Part shown: piece after piece, positions 7,762 through 15,452 of the stretch
Numbering within the stretch: the stretch's first letter is position 1
Layout: each line of letters opens with the position of its first letter
Source: JAVDCA01 sp035293985
GTDB lineage: Bacteria; Pseudomonadota; Alphaproteobacteria; Rhizobiales; Xanthobacteraceae
Assembly (NCBI GenBank): GCA_035293985.1
Contig: DATGLS010000020.1
Span: 1-29,954, forward strand
Direction: 5' to 3'
Length of the DNA stretch: 29,954 bases
Position numbers and translations under genes: made by a program
The notes under the pieces: generated by a model
What the model saw: the letters and a program-made list of their open reading frames with translations, nothing else
What the model was told of the DNA's origin: nothing
The model's database searches: none

Positions 7762-8552
7762 GCGGCCGCCGCCGCGCTGCGCGGCACTTTTGCGAAGAGC
7801 CGGAAGAAGTTCTCCGTGGTCTGGCGCGCGATCTCGTCGAACGAAACGCCGCGCACCTGCGCGAGCGTCTTCGCGGTCTCGACCACGTAGGACGGCTCGT
7901 TGCGCTTGCCGCGCAGCTTGCCGGGCGCCAGATACGGTGCGTCGGTCTCGACCATGATGCGGTCCGCCGGCAGCTCGGCCGCGATGGCGCGCAGGTCCTC
8001 CGACTTCTTGAACGTCAGAATCCCGGTGAACGAGATCGACAGACCGAGCGCGATCGCGCGCAGCGCCAGATCGCGCCCGCTCGAGAAGCAGTGCAGCACC
8101 GCCGGGAAGGTGCCCTTGGCGGTCTCCTCCTCGAGAATGCGCGCCATGTCGTCATCGGCCTGGCGCGCGTGGATGACGAGTGGCAGGCCGGTCTCGCGCG
8201 CCGCCGCGATGTGGGCGCGGAAGCCCCTCTCCTGATCATCGCGCGGGCTGTAGTCGTAGTGATAGTCGAGGCCCGCCTCCCCGATCGCCACGACTTTCGG
8301 ATGGCGCGCCCGCGCCACCAGGTCGGCGGTGCCGATCTCGCGCTCCTCATGCGCATTGTGCGGGTGCGTTCCGACCGAGCAGAAGACATCGGGAAAGCGC
8401 TCCGCGATCGCGAGCAGGCCGGCGTGTTTGGCGACGCGCGTCGAGATCGTGACCATGCGCCCGATATCGGCGGCGCGCGCCCGCGTCACCACGCCGTCGA
8501 GGTCGTCGGCGAAATCGGGAAAATCGAGATGGCAGTGGCTGTCCACGAGCAT
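7758..8552 (-). CDS. tatD: TatD-family metal-dependent hydrolase/deoxyribonuclease
   Basis: 264 residues, TIM-barrel amidohydrolase fold. Metal ligands of the TatD family are visible: H6 and H8 in MLVDSHCHLDF, the glutamate in AIGEAGLDYHYD, the histidine in PLVIHARQAD, the histidine in AVLHCFSS, and the aspartate in MVETDAPYLAP. TatD proteins are Mg-dependent 3'-5' exonucleases linked to DNA repair after oxidative damage. The name is historical and does not imply a Tat export role. It starts 2 bases after the metG stop and overlaps the next gene by 4 bases, so it is inside an operon. Confidence 0.94.
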   Translation of the reverse strand: MLVDSHCHLDFPDFADDLDGVVTRARAADIGRMVTISTRVAKHAGLLAIAERFPDVFCSVGTHPHNAHEEREIGTADLVARARHPKVVAIGEAGLDYHYDYSPRDDQERGFRAHIAAARETGLPLVIHARQADDDMARILEEETAKGTFPAVLHCFSSGRDLALRAIALGLSISFTGILTFKKSEDLRAIAAELPADRIMVETDAPYLAPGKLRGKRNEPSYVVETAKTLAQVRGVSFDEIARQTTENFFRLFAKVPRSAAAAA

Positions 8553-8554
8553 CG

Positions 8555-10114
8555 TCAGTTCGCCTTATCGCCATTCGGTTCGACGTAGCGCGGGAAGACC
8601 GGCGCGGGCGGCGGCAGTTGTGCGCCGGCCGGCAGGCGCCGCGCCGGCCCGAGCCGGGCGAAGTCGCGCGCATCGGCCGGCACCGCCAGGAGATCGAGCA
8701 GCTTGCCGGCGGAGTCGGGCATGAAGGGCTGCGCCAGGATCGCGACCTGGCGGATCACCTCGGCCGTGACGTAGAGCACGGTGCCCTGCCGCTTCGGGTC
8801 GGTCTTGGCGAGCGCCCACGGCGCCTCGCCGGCGAAATAGCGATTGGCTTCCGCCACCACGGCCCACACGGCATTGAGCACCTGGTGCAGCGCCTGCGTC
8901 TTCATCGCGTCGCGCGCCTTGGCGACCATGGCGTCCGCCTGCGCCAGGATCGCCTGGTCGTTGGCGGAGAACTCGCCCGGCGCCGGCAACGTGCCGCCGA
9001 AGGCGCGCGCCACCATGGTGAGCGAGCGCTGCGCCAGGTTGCCGAGATCGTTCGCCAGATCCGCATTGATGCGCGCGACGATGGCCTCGTGGCTGTAGCT
9101 GCCATCTTGCCCGAACGGCACCTCGCGCAGGAAGAAATAGCGGAACTGGTCGACGCCATAGGCGTCGGCGAGCGAGAACGGATCGACCACATTGCCGACC
9201 GACTTCGACATCTTCTCGCCGCGGTTGAACAGAAAGCCGTGCGAGTAGATGCGGTGCGGCACCTCGATGCCGGCCGACATCAGGAAGGCCGGCCAGTAGA
9301 CCGCGTGGAAGCGCACGATATCCTTGCCGATCACGTGCAGGTCGGCCGGCCAGTAGCGCTTGAACTGCGCGCTCGCCGTATCCGGGAAGCCGACCGCCGT
9401 GATGTAGTTCGTCAGCGCGTCGACCCACACGTACATCACGTGCTTGGGATCGCCCGGCACCGGCACGCCCCACGTGAAGGTGGTGCGCGAGACGGAGAGG
9501 TCCTTCAGCCCGCCGCGCACGAAGCTCGCGACCTCGTTGAGCCGCTCGCGTGGCAGCACGAAATCGGGCACCCGCGTGTAGAGATCGATCAGCTTGTCCT
9601 GGTAGGCCGACAGCTTGAAGAAATAGCTCTCCTCCTCGACCCACTCGACCGGCGTGCCGAGCGGCCCGAGGCGCTGGCCATTGTCGCCGAGCTTGGTCTC
9701 GTCTTCCGCGTAATAGGCCTCGTCGCGCACCGAGTACCAGCCGGAATATTTCGACAGGTAGATGTCGCCGTTCTTCGCCATGCGTTCCCAGATCGCCTGG
9801 GAGGAGGCGTAGTGGCGCGGCTCGGTGGTGCGGATGTAGTCGTCATTCGAGCAATTGAGCCGCTTCACCATCTTCTGGAAGAGCGCGACGTTGCGGTCGG
9901 CGAGCTCGCGCGGCGGCACGCCCTCCTTGGCCGCCGTCTGCAGCATCTTGATGCCGTGCTCGTCGGTGCCCGTAAGGAAGAAGACGTCGTAGCCATCGAG
10001 CCGCATGAAGCGCGCGATCGCGTCGGTCGCGATCACCTCGTAGGCGTGACCTATATGGGGCGCGCCGTTCGGATACGCGATCGCGGTCGTGACGTAGTAG
10101 CGAGGTTTTGCCAT
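8555..10114 (-). CDS. metG: methionyl-tRNA synthetase
   Basis: Charges tRNA-Met with methionine. It is a 519-residue class I synthetase. HIGH is at residues 20-23 (PHIGHAYE), TGTDEHG follows, the connecting domain runs through about residues 110-160, and KMSKS (residues 301-305) sits in RGEKMSKSVGN. The C-terminal anticodon-binding helices are present, but there is no appended EMAP-like tRNA-binding domain, so this is the short MetG form. The knuckle region reads WYSVRDEAYY and lacks the cysteines of zinc-binding forms. The frame opens at a GTG at 10126, but MAKPRYYVTT at 10114 is the family's usual start. Confidence 0.96.
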   Translation of the reverse strand: MAKPRYYVTTAIAYPNGAPHIGHAYEVIATDAIARFMRLDGYDVFFLTGTDEHGIKMLQTAAKEGVPPRELADRNVALFQKMVKRLNCSNDDYIRTTEPRHYASSQAIWERMAKNGDIYLSKYSGWYSVRDEAYYAEDETKLGDNGQRLGPLGTPVEWVEEESYFFKLSAYQDKLIDLYTRVPDFVLPRERLNEVASFVRGGLKDLSVSRTTFTWGVPVPGDPKHVMYVWVDALTNYITAVGFPDTASAQFKRYWPADLHVIGKDIVRFHAVYWPAFLMSAGIEVPHRIYSHGFLFNRGEKMSKSVGNVVDPFSLADAYGVDQFRYFFLREVPFGQDGSYSHEAIVARINADLANDLGNLAQRSLTMVARAFGGTLPAPGEFSANDQAILAQADAMVAKARDAMKTQALHQVLNAVWAVVAEANRYFAGEAPWALAKTDPKRQGTVLYVTAEVIRQVAILAQPFMPDSAGKLLDLLAVPADARDFARLGPARRLPAGAQLPPPAPVFPRYVEPNGDKAN

Positions 10115-10131
10115 GTCGCAGCACACTCAGC

Positions 10132-10253
10132 GTCATGCCCGCGCATAGCCGTTCGAAGAACGGCGTCGCTTCGCTCGCCTACGGGCGGGCATCCACGTCT
10201 TTCTCGATGCGCACGCAAAGACGTGGATGGCCGGGACAAGCCCGGCCATGACG
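10132..10253. repeat. interspersed palindromic (REP-like) element between holB and metG
   Basis: A roughly 122-base imperfect palindrome bounded by GTCATGCCCG on the left and CCCGGCCATGAC on the right. Its inner arms are ATCCACGTCTTT (10191-10202) and AAAGACGTGGAT (10217-10228), and GGCCGGGACAAGCCCGGCC (10229-10247) makes a second small hairpin. The ATCCACGTCTTT/CCGGGACAAGCCCGG vocabulary resembles elements scattered between genes in Bradyrhizobium-type genomes (from memory, not searched). It fills almost the whole 163-base spacer. Confidence 0.75.
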
Positions 10254-10277
10254 GATGAAACGGTCAGCCCCTAGGTA

Positions 10278-11318
10278 TCAACCGCGGGCGGCCTCGGCAA
10301 GCAAGCTGAACACATTGAAAACCAACGGCTTGCGTTCGAGATTGTAGATCTCGGCGTCGCGCGCCGCGACGTTGAGGCGCTCCCAGGCCTCCGCCGTGCG
10401 GGCGAGCCGGCGAGCGTCGCCAGTGTGGTCGAGCCGGGCCGAGAGCCAGTTGCGCGCGGTCTCGATGAAGATCGCGTAGAGATCGTCGCCGCCGCGCTCG
10501 AGGCTGTCGCCGAGGCTGTGCAGCGCGCGCGGGTCGGTTGCAGGCAGGCGGTCGAGCAGGTCGATCACCTTATCGCGCAAGGCCAGTTGTGGCCCGCCGG
10601 CGAGCGCGATCGCGCGTGCGACGCTGCCGTCGGCCGCCGGTGCGACCTGGCTCAGCGCCGCAGCGTCGGCGCCCTCCCCCAGGGCCGCCACGGCAGCGCT
10701 GACCACGTCGACCTCGTCGAGCGGGCGCAGCATCAGGCGGCGGCAGCGCGAGCGGATGGTCGGCAGCAGGCGGCCGGGCGCATGGCTTACGACCAGAAAC
10801 AGCGCACGGGGCGGCGGCTCCTCGAGCACCTTCAGAAGCGCGTTCGGGCCCTCGGGATATTTGAGCTCGTCGGCCGCATCGACGATGCAGACGCGCCACC
10901 CCCCCTCGCCTGCGGTCGAACCGAAGAAGCCGACCGTGCGCCGCACCTCGTCTACCGTGATCACGCTGCGCAGCGTGCCGCTGTCGCTCTCGGTCCGCTC
11001 GAGCACCAGGAGATCCGGGTGGGCGCGGCTCATGACGCAGCGGGCCGCCGGGCTCTCGGGCGCGACCGCGAGCGAGGTCGCTTTCTGCACGATGGCGGCC
11101 GCGGGATCGGGATGCGCGAGCGCAAAGCGTGCCATGCGATAGGCGAGCGTCGCCTTGCCGATGCCGGGTGGGCCCCCGATAAGCCACGCATGGGCGATGC
11201 GGCCGCTCTTGTAGTCGGCGAGCAGCTTCTGCTCGGCTTGCGCGTGGCCGAAGAACGCGAAAGTCGCGCGCGGATGCGGGACGGCGGGCTCGTCGCCGGC
11301 TGCCTTGGCGGGACTCAC
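10278..11318 (-). CDS. holB: DNA polymerase III subunit delta'
   Basis: A clamp-loader subunit of the replicative polymerase, 346 residues. An AAA+ fold is visible: Walker A GGPPGIGKAT (residues 48-57) after HAWLI, a Walker B-like VCIVDAADELKYPEGPNALLKVLEEPPP region, then a sensor 1 segment FLVVSHAPGRLLPTIRSRCRRL carrying the SRC motif conserved in delta'. The zinc-knuckle cysteines seen in some homologues are mostly absent (only ARCVMSRAHPD). The start overlaps the tmk stop by ATGA (11315-11318), an arrangement conserved in alphaproteobacteria, so translation is coupled to tmk. Confidence 0.93.
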   Translation of the reverse strand: MSPAKAAGDEPAVPHPRATFAFFGHAQAEQKLLADYKSGRIAHAWLIGGPPGIGKATLAYRMARFALAHPDPAAAIVQKATSLAVAPESPAARCVMSRAHPDLLVLERTESDSGTLRSVITVDEVRRTVGFFGSTAGEGGWRVCIVDAADELKYPEGPNALLKVLEEPPPRALFLVVSHAPGRLLPTIRSRCRRLMLRPLDEVDVVSAAVAALGEGADAAALSQVAPAADGSVARAIALAGGPQLALRDKVIDLLDRLPATDPRALHSLGDSLERGGDDLYAIFIETARNWLSARLDHTGDARRLARTAEAWERLNVAARDAEIYNLERKPLVFNVFSLLAEAARG

Positions 11319-11983
11319 GCGCCGAGATCCTCGAGCGATAGCGGCGCCGAGGCCGGGTCGAGGCGCGCGTTGACGACCGACCAGATGTCGTCGGCGACTG
11401 CATCCGCCGAGCGGTCGGCGTCGATCAGCACGCAGCGCTGCGGCTCGGCCGCCGCGATGTCGCGATAGGCCTGGCGCAGCCGCGTGTGGAACTCGATCGC
11501 CTCGGTCTCGAAGCGATCGGCGCGCGCGCCGGCCCGCCGCCGCGCCGCGCGTGCAAGGCCGATCTCGGGCGGCAGGTCGAGCACGAAGGTCAGCTCCGGC
11601 ATCGTGCTGGCGATGGTGAGCCGCTCGAGCGCGCGGATCAGCCTAGGATCGACCTCGCCGAGCGTGCCCTGGTAGACGCGGGTCGAGTCGATGAAGCGGT
11701 CGCACACGACCCATCGGCCCTGGGCGAGCGCGGGCGCGATGGTCGCACGCACGTGGTCGTCGCGCGCGGCCGCGAACAGCAGCGTCTCGGCCACCGGTCC
11801 GAGCGGTTTTGCGGCACCCGACAGCAGCACATGGCGCATGATGTCGGCGCCGGCCGAGCCGCCAGGCTCGCGGGTCACCACGACGGAGATCGCGAGCGCA
11901 CGCAACCGCGCCGCCAGCCGCTCGGCTTGCGTCGACTTGCCGGAGCCCTCGCCGCCTTCGAGTGTGATGAAGCGTCCGTGCAT
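11315..11983 (-). CDS. tmk: thymidylate kinase
   Basis: Phosphorylates dTMP to dTDP for DNA synthesis. It is 222 residues, close to the family length. The P-loop is LEGGEGSGKST (about residues 8-18), the nucleotide-binding VVTREPGGS follows, then the DRFIDSTRVYQG motif with the DR(Y/F) signature, then a LID region LARAARRRAGARADRFE. The LID arginines fit the bacterial type in which the LID supplies the catalytic arginines. It sits between dac and holB in the conserved order. The start ATG 11983 gives MHGRFITLEGG, the expected N-terminus. Confidence 0.95.
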   Translation of the reverse strand: MHGRFITLEGGEGSGKSTQAERLAARLRALAISVVVTREPGGSAGADIMRHVLLSGAAKPLGPVAETLLFAAARDDHVRATIAPALAQGRWVVCDRFIDSTRVYQGTLGEVDPRLIRALERLTIASTMPELTFVLDLPPEIGLARAARRRAGARADRFETEAIEFHTRLRQAYRDIAAAEPQRCVLIDADRSADAVADDIWSVVNARLDPASAPLSLEDLGA

Positions 11984-12068
11984 TTGGGTTCGGATCAGGT
12001 CACTCGCGAATGGCGAGCAGCGAATAGATTCCGCCCAATTCGCTATCCGCCACTCGCTACTCGCCGAT
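11984..12068. other. tmk-dac spacer with imperfect inverted repeat
   Basis: 85 bases. ACTCGCGAATGGCGAG (from about 12002) and the strand around CCGCCACTCGC (12047-12057) are imperfectly complementary, with nested GCGAATAG/CTATCCGC copies. This may be a degenerate repeat element or a weak transcript hairpin. No gene is seen. Confidence 0.4.
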
Positions 12069-13298
12069 TTATATCTGCTTGGTCTTCGAAAGAAACAAGC
12101 CGATCACGAACTCGGCCACGGCATCGAGGGCACGCCGGGGTAGCCCGCCCCGCATGACGGTTTGCGCCGCGTGCAGCGGGACCTCGAGCACCATGTTGTC
12201 GCCGCGCCAGACGCGCAGCGTGCCGATCGGCTGGCCCTGCTGCACCGGCGCGCGCACCGGACCGGTGTAGACGATGCGGGCGAGAATGCGGTCAGTCGAG
12301 CCGCGCGGCACCAGCAAGCTCACGGCGCCGGGCGCCGCGAGCGGCACGCTGAACTGCGCGCCGCCATAAAGGCGCGCGTCGCCGATGCTCTCGCCCTCGG
12401 CAAAGAGCGCGCGATGGTCGAAGCCGCGAAAACCCCAGTCGATCAGCTTGCGGCCCTCGCTCGCGCGCTCGGCCGATGTCTTGAGGCCGGCGACGACCCC
12501 GATCAGCCGCAGGCCGTCATGCACCGCCGAGCCGACGAGGCCGAAGCCCGCCTCCTCCGAGCCGCCGATCTTGAGACCGTCGGCGCCGATGTCCATGCCG
12601 AGAAGCGGGTTCTGGTTCTGCTGGCGGATCTTGTTCCAGGTGAACTCCTTCTGGGCGAACATCGGATAGAGATCCGGGTAGGTCTTGATGATGTATTGGG
12701 CGAGCTTGGCGATCTCGCGCGGCGTCATCACCTCGGTCGGGTCGGGTAGCCCGGTCGAGTTGGCGAAATAGGACTTCTCCAGGCCGAGCTCGCGCGCGCG
12801 CTTGGTCATCATGGCGGCGAACTTGTCCTCGGAGCCGGCGATGCCTTCGGCGAGCGCGATGCACGCGTCGTTGCCGGACTGCACGATCACGCTGGTGAGG
12901 AGATCCTGCACCCGCGCGTGGCTGTGGATCGGCGCGAACATGCTCGACGTGTGCGAGGGCGCGCCGCCATGGCGCCAGGCGTATTCGCTCACCTCGAACT
13001 CCGTGTCCGGCGTGATGTGGCCGAGCTTGAGCTCGTGAAAGACGACCTCGGCGGTCATCAGCTTGGCCATGCTCGAGGGCGCCATCAGCTGGTCGGCGTT
13101 CTTCTCGAACAGGATCGTGCCGGTGTCGGCGTCGATCAGGTAGGCCATGGGCGCAGGGGTCTGGAATTCGTCCTTCTTGGGCGGCGCCGCGGCGTTGGGG
13201 GCGGCGAATGCCAGACCGAGCCCAATGCCGAGCGAGAGCGCCAGCGCGCCGCCAACGGCAGCGCGAAAGAGCGACCAGGCGCCCGGTTTTGCCGGCAT
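12069..13298 (-). CDS. D-alanyl-D-alanine carboxypeptidase (low-molecular-weight PBP5/6 type)
   Basis: A 409-residue periplasmic penicillin-binding protein that would trim the terminal D-Ala from peptidoglycan stem peptides. A signal peptide is visible at residues 1 to about 32 (hydrophobic ALALSLGIGLGLAFA). The active-site SxxK is S76-M-A-K79 and SGN is residues 141-143. The third motif, normally KTG, reads K243-I-G here, in DGLKIGGSEEAG. The PBP5 C-terminal beta domain follows (SLLVPRGSTDRILARIVYTG), and the end is an amphipathic helix (LDAVAEFVIGLFLSKTKQI) for membrane attachment. ATG 13298 is chosen over the upstream frame start at 13385 because the signal peptide begins there and GGAG lies about 12 bases before it. 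It lies between rlpA and tmk. Confidence 0.92.
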   Translation of the reverse strand: MPAKPGAWSLFRAAVGGALALSLGIGLGLAFAAPNAAAPPKKDEFQTPAPMAYLIDADTGTILFEKNADQLMAPSSMAKLMTAEVVFHELKLGHITPDTEFEVSEYAWRHGGAPSHTSSMFAPIHSHARVQDLLTSVIVQSGNDACIALAEGIAGSEDKFAAMMTKRARELGLEKSYFANSTGLPDPTEVMTPREIAKLAQYIIKTYPDLYPMFAQKEFTWNKIRQQNQNPLLGMDIGADGLKIGGSEEAGFGLVGSAVHDGLRLIGVVAGLKTSAERASEGRKLIDWGFRGFDHRALFAEGESIGDARLYGGAQFSVPLAAPGAVSLLVPRGSTDRILARIVYTGPVRAPVQQGQPIGTLRVWRGDNMVLEVPLHAAQTVMRGGLPRRALDAVAEFVIGLFLSKTKQI

Positions 13299-13569
13299 GG
13301 CGAGGCGTCTCCAAGGGGATGTGGAGTGGCTTAGCAAGCGTCGGGTCCCCGAACAACGGCCATGCGGCTGCGAAGCGCCCGACACCCAGACCTACCTCTC
13401 GCCGCCGGTCGAGCGCCGGACGCTCGTCATCGAGAAGAAGGTCTACGTCCGGGTCACGCTCAAGAAGAAGGTCTACGTGCAGGTTCCGGTCGACGGAAGT
13501 AATCGATCTCGGATTTTCCCGACCATCTGCGTGACCCGGCCGGTTTTCGCCGCTCGGGCCTTGTCGTTT
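13299..13569 (+). other. rlpA-dac spacer with a 30-base direct repeat
   Basis: No gene supported. Two copies of GAAGAAGGTCTACGT (13434-13448 and 13464-13478) lie exactly 30 bases apart. On the plus strand one open frame reads KKVYVRVTLK then KKVYVQVPVD, a 10-codon tandem repeat that looks like a piece of a protein. It has no convincing start and runs into the rlpA antisense. It may be a gene relic. The dac promoter must lie here too. Confidence 0.45.
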
Positions 13570-14535
13570 CTAGTAGAGCCCGCGGCCCGTCATGATCGAG
13601 GGCGAAGCCTGCGGCGCCGCGTAGGCGGCGATCGGCGATGGGTTCTGCAGCGAGTTGCGCGGCGTCTCGGCGATCACCGGCGGCACGCGATTGGCGGCGA
13701 TACGATCATCGAATGACGGGGTCGCGCGCTGGCGCGTCCGGGCGGCCGCCATGTTCGTGCCCGGTGTGGGCTCGGCGATCGAGGAACCCTGGTCCTCGCC
13801 GAGGTTGTACGGGCGATCCTGCGGCATCGGCACGCCGCCGCGCGCCGCCACGCGCGTCCCGAAGCTGGAGGGCAGGAACGGCCGCGACGAGGCGAGCAGG
13901 ATCGGCGACGGCGACGGCGCCGGTGAGCCGACCCGCAAGGTTGCAAGCAGCACGTTGTCGTCGGTGCCCTCGAGTGGCGCCGGCGAGACATATTCGACCC
14001 GCACCGGCGCAAGGCCGTCGCCGTAGAAGTCGAGCAGATGCGCCGCCTTGGTGGAGAGATCGATCAAGCGGTTGCTGTGATAGGGACCGCGATCATTGAC
14101 CCGCACGATGATCGAGCGGCCGTTCTTGAGGTTGGTGACGCGCGCGTAGCACGGCAGCGGCAGCGTCGGATGCGCGGCCGAGATGCCGTGCATATCGTAG
14201 ACTTCGCCGTTCGCGGTCAGCCGGCCGTGGAAATCCTCGCCGTACCACGACGCAAGCCCCTCGGCCCGATAGTGTGGATCGTTCGTCGGCACATAGGTGC
14301 GACCGCCGACGACGTAGGGCGCGCCGACCTGATAGTGGCCGCCCCCCTTGGGGATCGGTTGGCCGGGCTCGACGACGCGCGGGCTCGACGAGACGCCGAG
14401 ACGCGGATCGAGCTTGGCGAGATATCCGGGCGACGAGGAGCAGTTGGCGAGCGCGCAGCATGCAAGCGCAGCGATGCCGGCCCGCACCCCCTGCCCCGAC
14501 GCAATCCAACTTAACGCCGTGCGACCCCGCCGCAT
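13570..14535 (-). CDS. rlpA: septal ring lytic transglycosylase / lipoprotein RlpA
   Basis: A 321-residue lipoprotein. The start at 14535 is supported by AGGGG five bases before the ATG. The hydrophobic segment AGIAALACCALANC ends in a lipobox with C32 as the lipidated residue. The double-psi beta-barrel domain is intact: GLASWYGEDFHGRLTANGE (with catalytic-type E/D residues), ARVTNLKNGRSIIVRVNDRGPY, then the IDLSTKAAHLL region. RlpA cleaves glycan strands lacking stem peptides and acts at division sites in some species. The C-terminal third is low-complexity, rich in Pro, Ser and Ala, with no SPOR domain visible. The gene heads the conserved cell-wall/replication cluster. Confidence 0.93.
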   Translation of the reverse strand: MRRGRTALSWIASGQGVRAGIAALACCALANCSSSPGYLAKLDPRLGVSSSPRVVEPGQPIPKGGGHYQVGAPYVVGGRTYVPTNDPHYRAEGLASWYGEDFHGRLTANGEVYDMHGISAAHPTLPLPCYARVTNLKNGRSIIVRVNDRGPYHSNRLIDLSTKAAHLLDFYGDGLAPVRVEYVSPAPLEGTDDNVLLATLRVGSPAPSPSPILLASSRPFLPSSFGTRVAARGGVPMPQDRPYNLGEDQGSSIAEPTPGTNMAAARTRQRATPSFDDRIAANRVPPVIAETPRNSLQNPSPIAAYAAPQASPSIMTGRGLY

Positions 14536-15042
14536 CGATCCCCTGTCCGCCGACACGCCATTACGCCCGCGCAAAATAACGAGCGCGGGGCGCAAGCTTC
14601 ACAGCGTGTTGTCGATCCGCCCGGCAGATCCCCTTCACCCCGGACCATACTCCGCCGAACCTTCGGCGAGAACCGTTGCCGGTTGAGCATGGTAAATGAA
14701 ATTGAAAAAAGCCCGCCAAATCAGGCGGTTCTACGGCGACTGAGTGGCGGATGCCGCAATTTGCCGGTGGATGGCGATGTCGCCGGCATCAGGGTGCGGG
14801 TCGCGGCGCCTCCTCTCCGCGTTCGCGATTCGGAATTCGCGGCTGGTGGAATTTGGCTTCGTTTGCTCGCGCGTGGATGCGACTTATGCATCGCAGGCTG
14901 GATGCCGTCATCGCACATGCCATGATCGCCGCTACTGCCGCGGCTAAATGACCGTCGTTACCCGCAACGTGCCCGCGGGCTCCTCATGAAGCGCGGTCAA
15001 ACTCTCCGACGCCGCGACGCGATGGCGGCGCCGGGCGGCCGG
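14536..15042. other. 507-base intergenic region, no gene recognised
   Basis: It holds the rlpA promoter region, a small hairpin CGCCGAA/TTCGGCG (14653-14668), and a terminator at 14705-14728. Short ORFs on both strands (for example 65 codons at 14721-14918 minus) have no hydrophobic or conserved features. Cloverleaf-like folds were looked for by eye and not found. A small RNA ending at the terminator is possible. Confidence 0.4.
14705..14728 (-). terminator. Rho-independent terminator on the minus strand
   Basis: Read on the minus strand: CCGCC (14728-14724), loop TGATTT, GGCGG (14717-14713), then GC and TTTTTT (14710-14705). It would end transcripts coming from the right, such as the small secreted-protein gene at 15043-15348 or an unseen small RNA, before they reach rlpA. 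Confidence 0.75.
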
Positions 15043-15348
15043 CTAGTGCGGACTTTGCTCAGTCGACGGCGGCTTCGCGGCCGGTCCACTCTTGCTTCCC
15101 GGCGCTCCCGGAATCTTGGCGGAGTCTTGCTCGCGGATTCCCTGACCGGGTGCTTGAGACGAGGCGGCACCCGCACCCGTGGTCGCCCGATTTTGCGCCG
15201 GAGGACCATTCTTATTCCCCGGTTGACCGGAGATTCCCGCACCCGAATTCTGTCCGCTCGGAACCGTCACCCCAGAGGGAGCGGTCTGCGACATTGCGGG
15301 TGGAACGAGGGCGATAAGCGCCACCATCGCGGCAGCAAGCCTCGGCAT
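15043..15348 (-). CDS. small secreted low-complexity protein
   Basis: 101 residues. The start is fixed by AGGAGG five bases upstream. The N-terminus is a signal peptide (MPRLAAAMVALIALVPPAMS, with Q at the likely +1). The mature part is Gly/Pro/Ser/Gln/Asn-rich and probably disordered (PSGQNSGAGISGQPGNKNG). An EcfG-type promoter sits 29 bases upstream. It resembles in design, though not clearly in sequence, the protein at 21382-21648: both have a similar signal peptide, Q at +1, a Gly/Ser-rich mature chain and the same promoter class. Function unknown. Low-complexity periplasmic peptides of this kind are common in Rhizobiales stress regulons; that is context, not proof. Confidence 0.72.
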   Translation of the reverse strand: MPRLAAAMVALIALVPPAMSQTAPSGVTVPSGQNSGAGISGQPGNKNGPPAQNRATTGAGAASSQAPGQGIREQDSAKIPGAPGSKSGPAAKPPSTEQSPH

Positions 15349-15376
15349 GACGACCTCCTGGTGATTGTTGATTGAC

Positions 15377-15402
15377 AACGTGGCCCTGCGACGAATCGTT
15401 CC
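15377..15402 (-). promoter_or_regulatory. EcfG-type promoter of the small secreted-protein gene
   Basis: Minus strand GGAAC (15402-15398), 17 bases, CGTT (15380-15377). The ATG (15348) is 29 bases downstream and preceded by a strong ribosome-binding site, leaving a short leader. Confidence 0.75.
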
Positions 15403-15452
15403 TGTAGGGATGCCGGTCGCTGTGGCCCCTGCGCTCTGGCGGATTTGTCCCC

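Noticed and set aside
8618..10258. 546-codon plus-strand frame opposite metG
   Set aside because: Antisense shadow; metG on the other strand has intact HIGH and KMSKS motifs.
14536..15042. tRNA gene upstream of rlpA
   Set aside because: Bases around 14740-14830 look faintly like a serine tRNA on the minus strand, but no acceptor stem, T-loop GTTCRA or anticodon arm can be formed.
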